Assembly (NCBI GenBank): GCA_958299035.1
Contig: CATQJL010000112.1
Coordinates: 82,912,636-82,976,635, forward strand
Direction of reading: 5' to 3'
Origin: Cylicocyclus nassatus
Lineage: Eukaryota; Nematoda; Chromadorea; Rhabditida; Strongylidae
DNA length: 64,000 nt
Part shown: positions 56,745-64,000 of the stretch, piece after piece
How the letters are laid out: each line of letters begins with the position of its first letter
Position numbering within the stretch: the stretch's first letter is position 1
Position numbers and translations under genes: made by a program
Notes under the pieces: generated by a model
What the model saw: the letters and a program-made list of their open reading frames with translations, nothing else
The model's database searches: none
What the model was told of the DNA's origin: nothing

Positions 56745-57610
56745 GATTCCCTTTTTCAAGGCAAATTTCTTCGAATGGAAACCTCTTCAACACATTCCGA
56801 CAAAACTGTTCGGATAAAATGGATGCTATTAGCCATGCTCTATGCAACGGGCATGTGTTGGTGAGTTTCCTTGCTGAAAATGGCTCTTGTCAGTGCGCGC
56901 ACATAACCCCAGCTGCACCTCACCACTGACTTGCACCTCTTTGCAGGCTTGTAGCTCGGCCGTCAGACACTGAGCCTGCAGGTAGGCTCATTCGAAAGAA
57001 CGTGACTTCCTGGACACGATGATATGCAAATGAATTGGGTTTGAGAAATTTCAGAGATTTGGCGGATAGGGTGAAAAAGTGTAGCCCTAAAGGTGATTGG
57101 AGTGAAGGCTCTTATGAACACCAGAACAGTCTTAGAAGTTCGAAATGGATCTATTACAAGAAAATTGAAAGTTTTGAACTTCCAGGATATAGTTGGTAGC
57201 GAATGGAGCTCTCTCCAACTTTAGCTGAAAGTGCTTAGTCTACAACTGAAGCTGCCCTCTTCCACCCCATCCGCTAAACCTCTGGGCTTGCTCAAACTGA
57301 ACTTATTTGCATACCATCGTGTTGAGGAAGTCACGCAATTTCGAATGAGCCTAAGTACAGGCTCGCAGCTTGCGTGACGGCTGAGATACAAGTCTGCAAA
57401 GCGGTACAAGGCAGTGGGAGGCGCAGGTAGGGTCATGTGCACGCATTGTCAGGAGTCATGTTCGCCAAGAAACTCACCAGCCACGTTCGATGTACAGAAC
57501 ATGGCAAAGAGCGTCTACTTTATCCGAACAACTTTGATGGGTTGCCTTGAATAAGTTTCCATGTGAAGAAATTTGCTTTGAAAGAGAAAAATAGAAGTTA
57601 TTTTTTGAAA
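56745..57610. repeat. Inverted duplication H carrying a two-exon gene start
   Basis: Arms 56745-57085 and 57245-57610, about 70-75 percent identical, spanning exon 1, intron, exon 2 and beyond. Confidence 0.7.
56775..56981 (+). CDS. Candidate 5' end of a secreted-protein gene (two exons)
   Basis: Exon 1: ATG at 56775 to TGTTG|GTGAGT at 56860, 86 nt, phase 2. Intron 86 nt ending CTCTTTGCAG. Exon 2: 56947-56981, 35 nt, to CTGCAG|GTAGGC. The joined frame is METSSTHSDKTVRIK followed by a hydrophobic stretch (WMLLAMLYATGMCW then LVA) and RPSDTEPA, like a signal peptide with a cleavage site after LVA. The inverted copy (about 57565 down to 57345) keeps the exon-intron layout but has an in-frame TAG and no second donor, so it is a pseudogene. 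Later exons are not seen. Confidence 0.35.
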
Positions 57611-57716
57611 AGCAAAAAACTCAGGAACTCAGGTGGACACACAGAAATATATGCTTTATCGTTTTGATGGCGTCTTGAAAGAGGACTATTTTGGAAAAAC
57701 GTATAACGTTATATAT

Positions 57717-57853
57717 CCTTTGATTCAATGAGATTGGCGGCTGGAAGGTGGGGCTTCGCGGCCCGACCAGGCCGAGAGTGATCAGAGAGAAAGCTCGCGA
57801 GAGAGGCGCAGAATGCGTCGCTGGTGCGAGCGCTAATCCCGTTGAATCAAAGG
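57717..57853. mobile_element. MITE with TTTGATTCAAC ends (copy 2)
   Basis: CCTTTGATTCAATGAG to CCGTTGAATCAAAGG, 137 bp, same GC-rich core as 33481-33654. Confidence 0.7.
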
Positions 57854-57970
57854 GTAACTGTTAGCATACCGCTCTCGCCGGAATGATCGTCAATTCAGCC
57901 ATATCTCGCTTCAGAATGGACGAATGTGAATCCGAGGACACCGTTTGATTCAGCTCGACGAGACGCATCA

Positions 57971-58358
57971 TCTTATATACAAAGCTGAACGTCTGTTTGT
58001 CTGTTTAGAATAGAAAATTCCATTTCTGAACCGATCCGGGCCAAACTTGGCAGACATGCACTTCGGGCCCCGGCGGGTGTCATAGGCTACTTTTCGTCAT
58101 CGATCGATATCGATTTTATCGATTTTTATCGATTTTTTGCAAAGTTCACCTACGGGGCCGGGAGTTGGCACAGGGGGTAAGTGAGCATAAGGATTCCGAA
58201 TACAATATTAGTTTGCAGAATTATCGATTACTTTTGTCGATTTTTATTGATTTTTTTTGCAGAGTTCACCTACGGGGCCGGGAGTTAGCACAGGGGGAGG
58301 GTAAGTGAGCATGGGGATTCCGAATACAATATTAGTTTTCAGAATTATCGATTATCAT
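57971..58358 (+). mobile_element. Helitron, 5' part
   Basis: TCTTATATACAAAGCTGAAC after A, then the family's GAACCGATCC and ATCGATATCGAT blocks and two ~110-bp tandem units. It breaks at the palindrome arm; 63869-64000 resumes family sequence in the same orientation. Confidence 0.75.
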
Positions 58359-58504
58359 TTTGGTTAAATTCAGTCTGCTGATAACAGTATTACCATTTAG
58401 TAGCTTCCAGGTTTCATCTTTCGTAAACCTCGGCATTGTTAGTATATGTGTGGGTAAGTTAGTAAGCCGACCGAGGTTAGTAGATGTTTACTATTGTTAG
58501 TGGC

Positions 58505-58550
58505 GGCCTGACGTTTCGACGTGTCCGTCTTCTTCAGAGGCCTAAAGTGG
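58505..58550 (-). ncRNA. Hammerhead-like motif, best core
   Basis: Minus strand: AGGCCT, CTGAAGA (58537-58531), extra A, stem GACG/CGTC around GACA, GAAAC (58517-58513), then GTC and AGGCC. Stem I GGCCT/AGGCC is perfect and the GTC triplet precedes it, as in hammerhead ribozymes. Confidence 0.55.
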
Positions 58551-58963
58551 TAAGAGATTTGATTCTATGTCCTACCCCACCACAAACCTCCTCCAAATCC
58601 GACCAGCCTCGACTTTACCCCCCCCCCCCCCTAAAGTGTTACAAGCAAAAATACGCAAGCACGTGAAAGACGAACCAACCTCCTCCGCCGCTGCCGCCCA
58701 GATGTTAGATGCGGCCGTCCTTCGTGCCACCAGTAGTAATAATGAATACAGTGTAAACTATATTGACATTATTTACTAGTGGGAACTGGTGGCACGAAGG
58801 ACGGCCTCATCTAACATCTGGGTGGCAGCGGCGGAGGAGGTTGGTTCGTCTTTCACGTGCTTGCGTATTTTTGCTTGAAACACTTTGGGGGGTAAAGTCG
58901 AGGCTGGTCGGATTTAGAGGAGGTTTGTGGTGGGGTAGGAAATAGAATCAAATCTCTTACCAC

Positions 58964-59005
58964 TTTAGGCCTCTGAAGAAGACGGACACGTCGAAACGTT
59001 AGGCC
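58964..59005 (+). ncRNA. Hammerhead-like motif
   Basis: As the preceding one, but GTT replaces GTC before AGGCC. CTGAAGA at 58973, GAAAC at 58993. Confidence 0.5.
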
Positions 59006-59840
59006 GCCACTAACAATAGTAAACATCTACTAACCTCGGTCGGCTTACTAACTTACTCACACATATACTAAGTATTACCATTGATCTGTCGCTGATGACA
59101 CTTAGACAGTATACTACAGGAGTATGGTAGAAAACCACTCTGATCGAATTTGTTCTAAGATCTGCTCAAGATCACAATACCGCCCACAGAAAGTCAAAGT
59201 TACCGTGAACTTCGCGGATCCAGGATTTCCGCCAGAGTGCACGAAATCCGGGAAGTGCGCGACATTTCAGGATCCGCGAAACCATGCGAATCACGCAGAG
59301 TACGCAACGCCATAACTTCATTTGGAATGAATATGTTCCAAATCCAGAAGCAGCATTGTGTTCAGACCGTCGAGGCAAATATTTTGATGTACAGTATGCT
59401 CTCCATATTCCATTTCCAGTTTTTTCGAATTTTGTCTGTGGAGGTCTTTTCGCAAGGATGTAATGCAGCGTCTGTGTAACATAAAAGATTCCAGTAAGCA
59501 CTGTTCGATAGTACTGTCCTTGTAGGTTATCGTGCATTCAAGAGTAGCTGCAGAGTATCTTCAAAAGGCATAGAAGCGTTGTTGAATTTTGGAAAAATCA
59601 CGCGTTTATAAATTCTACTCGCCGTAACTTCCTTCGGAATGAACATATTCTGAATCCGAAGAAAGCTTTGTACTCAGTTCATCAAGGCAAGTCTTTCGAT
59701 TACAGCGTATCCTTGATATTCCGATTGCAATATTCTCAAATCTTTCTGTAGACGTCTTTTCGCGAAGGTGTAAAGCAGCGCGCATTGCCCCTAGTAGACT
59801 CCAGCAAGGACCTTTCGATAGTACTTTTCGTAGATTATGA

Positions 59841-60959
59841 TGTGTTCAACAGTAGCCGCAATTCTCTTTCAAAGGAAATAGATGGGCTGGTGAATTGTGG
59901 AAAAATCTTGTTGTCCCAAATTCCTCGTCGCAACCGTAGAATACGAGGCTATCTTTGTATGACACTCGCGTTGCGGATATTATGTTGCTTCGCTCGGTGA
60001 CTCTACTGTTTGAATATGGTGCTTGCGTGTGCTTCAGCAATTGAATATCAAAGCTGTTTTGTGGCTAGAGCTCAAACCACCAAATCTAACACAATAAGAT
60101 CCATTAAGAATGTGAAAAGATTTGATCAGCGTGTTGTACAAGCACTCACGGTGGAATTTCGACGAAATTTGCGATCTTTACATTTTGGGCAAAATTCATG
60201 AGAACGTGTTTTCGTAGGCTCGTAACTTGGCGTATTTTATAGGGTGTATGACTTTATGAACGATAGCATGTGCCAGCCGCCTGCTGGGTACCGTACGCGA
60301 TGCGCTGAACGCTCCGCCTCCTTGTCAATGAGTTAGGAATGCGTTGCAACTATCAGAAAACTCTAATACTTCGTTCATGCTCCTTCAGTTAGCTGCAATT
60401 TGGATATAGAATAGAATTCAAAATTAGTTCGCAAGCACTTTTTTTGATTTGTTTCAGTTTTTTGTTCCTAGTAGGTTTGTCCAAATTGATTTTTCATAGC
60501 AACTGTGAGGAATTTGTTCCAAAAATGCTTGGAAAAGTGTTTCAATTCTCTTTATTCACATCTGTTACTATATCGAATATTCTTTATTGTACACTCTCAA
60601 GTTCAGTTCAAGAAGACGTCAGCTTATCGAGAAACATTACTATTATTGCTGAAATGACCAACACGATTATCTCTTATCTCAGAAAACTAAGTTTTAAAAC
60701 TTTACTCACAGCTAAATACAGATTTCATTACGATAAGAGTTCAAAAGAAGCATTTTAAGCAAATTTTGTTTCAAGCAAACTAATTTCAATAGCTGGTATA
60801 CATCATTACATTCGATAATCTGCTTCAATTAACAAAATTCTTTCATTCTGCTCCCATCAGTTTGAATGACCGAAAACCAATTTCAACAAATATTCACTTA
60901 TAACTCGAAATCCATAAGAATTTAGAAAAGCGAGATCCGTAAGAATTTAGAGACCGTAG
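59841..60959. other. Palindrome spacer, unassigned
   Basis: One 95-codon frame (60458-60758) follows a TTTGTTTCAG acceptor-like site, but composition is AT-driven and no family is seen. Confidence 0.25.
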
Positions 60960-62036
60960 TCTTATATATAAAGCTGAATGTCTGTTTGTATGTATGTCTG
61001 TATGTCTGTCTGTCTGTCTGTCTGTCTGTATGTGTGTACGTATGTTCCGAATAGAAAATTCCATTTCTGAACCGATCCGGACCAAACTTGGCACACATAC
61101 GCTACGGGCCCCGGCGGGTGTCATAGGCTACTTTTCGTCATCGATCGATATCGATTTTATCGATTTTATCGATTTTTTTGCAAAGTTTGAGCTACAGGGC
61201 TGGGAGTTGGCACAGGGGGGTAATCGAGCATGGGGATTCCGAATACAATATTGGTTTTCAGGATTATCGATTACTTTTATCGATTTTATCGATTTTTTGC
61301 AAAGTTTGAGCTACGGGGCTGGGAGTTCGCACAGGGGGGTAATCGAGCATGGGGATTCCGAATACAATATTGGTTTTCGGGATTATCGATTACTTTTATC
61401 GATTTTATCGATTTTTTTGCAAAGTTTGAGCTAGGGGGCTGGGAGTTGGCACAGGGGGGTAATCGAGCATGCTGATCATCCCCAAGGGGGTGATCAGCAT
61501 GCTCGATTACACCCCTGTGCCAAATTCCATCCCCCTAGCTCAAATTTTGCAGAATCGATAAAATCGATAGAAGTAATGGATAATTCCAAAAACTAATATT
61601 GTATTCGTAATCTGCATGCTCGATTACCCCCCTGTGCAAACTCCCAGCCCCGCAGGTCAAACTTTACAAAAAAAATCGATAAAATCGATAAAAGTAATGG
61701 ACGATCCTGAAAACTAATATTGTGTTCGTAATCAGCATGCTCGATTACCCCCTGTGCAAAATCCCAGCCTCGCATGTCAAAATTTACAAAAAATCGATAA
61801 AATCAATAAAAGTAACCGATAATTCTGAAAACTAATATTGTATTCGGAATCCCCATGCTCACTTCCCCCCTGTGCCAACTCCTAGCCCTGTAGGTGAACT
61901 CTGCGAAAAAATCGATAAAAATCGGTAAAATCGACATCGATCGATAACGAAAAGTGGACTGTGACACCCGCCGGGGCCCGAAGTGTATGAGTGCCAAGTT
62001 TGGTCCGGATACGGCGGAGCCGGGTAAGCCAGCTAG
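60960..62036 (+). mobile_element. Palindromic non-autonomous Helitron, 1077 bp
   Basis: TCTTATATATAAAGCTGAAT to CCGGGTAAGCCAGCTAG, followed by T (the preceding base is G). It is built as a palindrome: three ~112-bp units with ATTATCGATTACTTTTATCG and GGAATCCCCATGCTC-type blocks on each side of a centre near 61475. Confidence 0.8.
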
Positions 62037-63224
62037 TCACTTATAATTTCTCCACGGAATCTGCTTTGATAAAAAATAATTGTGCATTATTTCCAAAAAC
62101 TGCACTTTCGGATCAAATCAATTGCTGATTCGCTCGAAGTTGCGTGTGAGCAGTTGAAGATATGAGGTCACCCAGACAATCATGCCTGAGGTGTGTTCTA
62201 GATTCTCGCATTCGGAGGTGAATCAGCAAAACATTCAAGCATTCAGTATCTCAAACATTCCATATCTCACAAATGGGCAAAAAATCAACAAGAAAACAAA
62301 CGATTCTGTATATAATAAGCTTCTCCCCGGCTGGAAGCAAGCTTATGGCTTAATATCAAGGACTGATTTATCAAGGACGGATTCATCATAATCTACACAA
62401 AAATTACTATCGAAAGGTCCTTGCTGGAGTCTACTAGGGGCAATGCGCGCTGCTTTACACCTTCGCGAAAAGACGTCTACAGAAAGATTTGAGAATATTG
62501 CAATCGGAATATCAAGGATACGCTGTAATCGAAAGACTTGCCTTGATGAACTGAGTACAAAGCTTTCTTCGGATTCAGAATATGTTCATTCCGAAGGAAG
62601 TTACGGCGAGTAGAATTTATAAACGCGTGATTTTTCCAAAATTCAACAACGCTTCTATGCCTTTTGAAGATACTCTGCAGCTACTCTGAATGCACGATAA
62701 CCTACAAGGACAGTACTATCGAACAGTGCTTACTGGAATCTTTTATGTTACACAGACGCTGCATTACATCCTTGCGAAAAGACCTCCACAGACAAAATTC
62801 GAAAAAACTGGAAATGGAATATGGAGAGCATACTGTACATCAAAATATTTGCCTCGACGGTCTGAACACAATGCTGCTTCTGGATTTGGAACATATTCAT
62901 TCCAAATGAAGTTATGGCGTTGCGTACTCTGCGTGATTCGCATGGTTTCGCGGATCCTGAAATGTCGCGCACTTCCCGGATTTCGTGCACTCTGGCGGAA
63001 ATCCTGGATCCGCGAAGTTCACGGTAACTTTGACTTTCTGTGGGCGGTATTGTGATCTTGAGCAGATCTTAGAACAAATTCGATCAGAGTGGTTTTCTAC
63101 CATACTCCTGTAGTATACTGTCTAAGTGTCATCAGCGACAGATCAATGGTAATACTTAGTATATGTGTGAGTAAGTTAGTAAGCCGACCGAGGTTAGTAG
63201 ATGTTTACTATTGTTAGTGGCGGC

Positions 63225-63265
63225 CTGACGTTTCGACGTGTCCGTCTTCTTCAGAGGCCTAAAGT
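63225..63265 (-). ncRNA. Hammerhead-like motif
   Basis: Minus-strand CTGAAGA (63254-63248), stem GACG/CGTC, GAAAC (63234-63230), GTC, AGGCC. Confidence 0.5.
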
Positions 63266-63681
63266 GGTAAGAGATTTGATTCTATTTCCTACCCCACCAC
63301 AAACCTCCTCTAAATCCGACCAGCCTCGACTTTACCCCCCAAAGTGTTTCAAGCAAAAATACGCAAGCACGTGAAAGACGAACCAACCTCCTCCGCCGCT
63401 GCCACCCAGATGTTAGATGAGGCCGTCCTTCGTGCCACCAGTTCCCACTAGTAAATAATGTCAATATAGTTTACACTGTATTCATTATTACTACTGGTGG
63501 CACGAAGGACGGCCGCATCTAACATCTGGGCGGCAGCGGCGGAGGAGGTTGGTTCGTCTTTCACGTGCTTGCGTATTTTTGCTTGTAACACTTTAGGGGG
63601 GGGGGGGGGTAAAGTCGAGGCTGGTCGGATTTGGAGGAGGTTTGTGGTGGGGTAGGACATAGAATCAAATCTCTTACCACT

Positions 63682-63723
63682 TTAGGCCTCTGAAGAAGAC
63701 GGACACGTCGAAACGTCAGGCCG
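63682..63723 (+). ncRNA. Hammerhead-like motif
   Basis: CTGAAGA at 63690, stem GACG/CGTC, GAAAC at 63710, GTC, AGGCC; the mirror of 58505-58550. Confidence 0.55.
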
Positions 63724-63868
63724 CCACTAACAATAGTAAACATCTACTAACCTCGGTCGGCTTACTAACTTACTCACACATATACTAACAATGCCGAGGT
63801 TTACGAAAGATGAAACCTGGAAGCTACTAAATGGTAATACTGTTATCAGCAGACTGAATTTAACCAAA

Positions 63869-64000
63869 CTTGGCACACCATGCACTTCGGGCCCCGGCGG
63901 GTGTCATAGGCTACTTTTCGTCATCGATCGATATCGATTTTATCGATTTTTATCGATTTTTTGCAAAGTTCACCTACGGGGGCCGGGAGTTGGCACAGGG
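63869..64000 (+). mobile_element. Helitron fragment running off the window
   Basis: CTTGGCACACCATGCACTTC onward, matching 58047-58180 in direct orientation. Confidence 0.7.

Larger units (their letters stand above)
58359..59840 (+). repeat. Large palindrome D, left arm
   Basis: Reverse copy at 62386-63868, essentially identical over 1.45 kb. The arm itself begins with a smaller palindrome (58440-58735 against 58785-59075) and holds two diverged tandem repeats of about 300 bp (59290-59580, 59600-59890). Confidence 0.9.
62386..63868 (-). repeat. Large palindrome D, right arm
   Basis: See 58359-59840. The 121-codon frame at 62690-63055 is identical in both arms but has no recognisable function. 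Confidence 0.9.

Noticed and set aside
56332..56847. 171-codon minus-strand frame
   Set aside because: Overlaps a palindromic MITE and the exon model on the other strand; low-complexity Phe/Cys-rich composition.
60458..60758. 95-codon frame after an acceptor-like TTTGTTTCAG
   Set aside because: No donor, no family and AT-driven composition; kept only as unassigned spacer.
59172..63055. Identical 121-codon frames in both arms of palindrome D
   Set aside because: Same reason; the diverged tandem repeat next to it (59600-59890) does not keep the frame.

Overview
Eukaryotic, repeat-dominated DNA, most likely from a parasitic nematode. The reasons are very short introns (51 and 86 nt) with U-rich, TTTTCAG-type 3' splice sites, small divergent genes, and a mix of canonical Helitrons, mariner-like MITEs, RTE-type and Penelope-like retroelements and a Ty3-type LTR element. 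The species cannot be fixed from sequence alone. A 500-base run of N (11683-12182) is an assembly gap. I saw no rRNA, tRNA, CRISPR array or bacterial-type operon.

Layout. 1-2750: a single-exon piece of a small secreted Cys peptide gene plus a MITE, repeated in inverted orientation at 51070-53360. 2744-5240: a tandemly duplicated repeat split by a mariner-like MITE and a 958-bp foldback element. 5845-6497: an ORF split by a perfect-TIR MITE. 6960-9650: left arm of an inverted duplication whose right arm is 19255-21990. 10790-13290: a palindrome with an embedded Helitron, the gap, and a stack of two Helitrons and one hAT-like element. 14683-15000: a 7-bp satellite. 15570-18000: several MITEs. 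22300-28900: retroelement fragments (RTE tail, Penelope-like RT) and TTAA-targeted MITEs. 29343-32693: a young Ty3 element lying between exon-like host sequence. 34597-42340: a large palindrome rich in Penelope-like sequence, with a MITE at its centre. 42489-44175: the best host locus, two divergent genes sharing a 207-bp promoter. 45262-46907: a MITE carrying a dimeric foldback element. 53461-57610: more MITEs, small palindromes and a duplicated signal-peptide exon pair. 57971-64000: Helitrons and a second large palindrome.

The only long intact ORF is the 945-codon RT-RNaseH-integrase of the Ty3 element. It fills almost the whole interior, so gag and protease are absent. The recurrent structural theme is a hammerhead-ribozyme-like motif (CTGANGA, covarying stem, GAAAC) found at about ten places, usually within Penelope-like repeats and on both arms of palindromes. 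Because many repeats occur twice, one copy often serves as an empty-site control for an insertion in the other, which fixes element ends to the base.

Host genes are small, intron-split and incompletely visible. I give exon models only where splice sites, phase and open frame agree.
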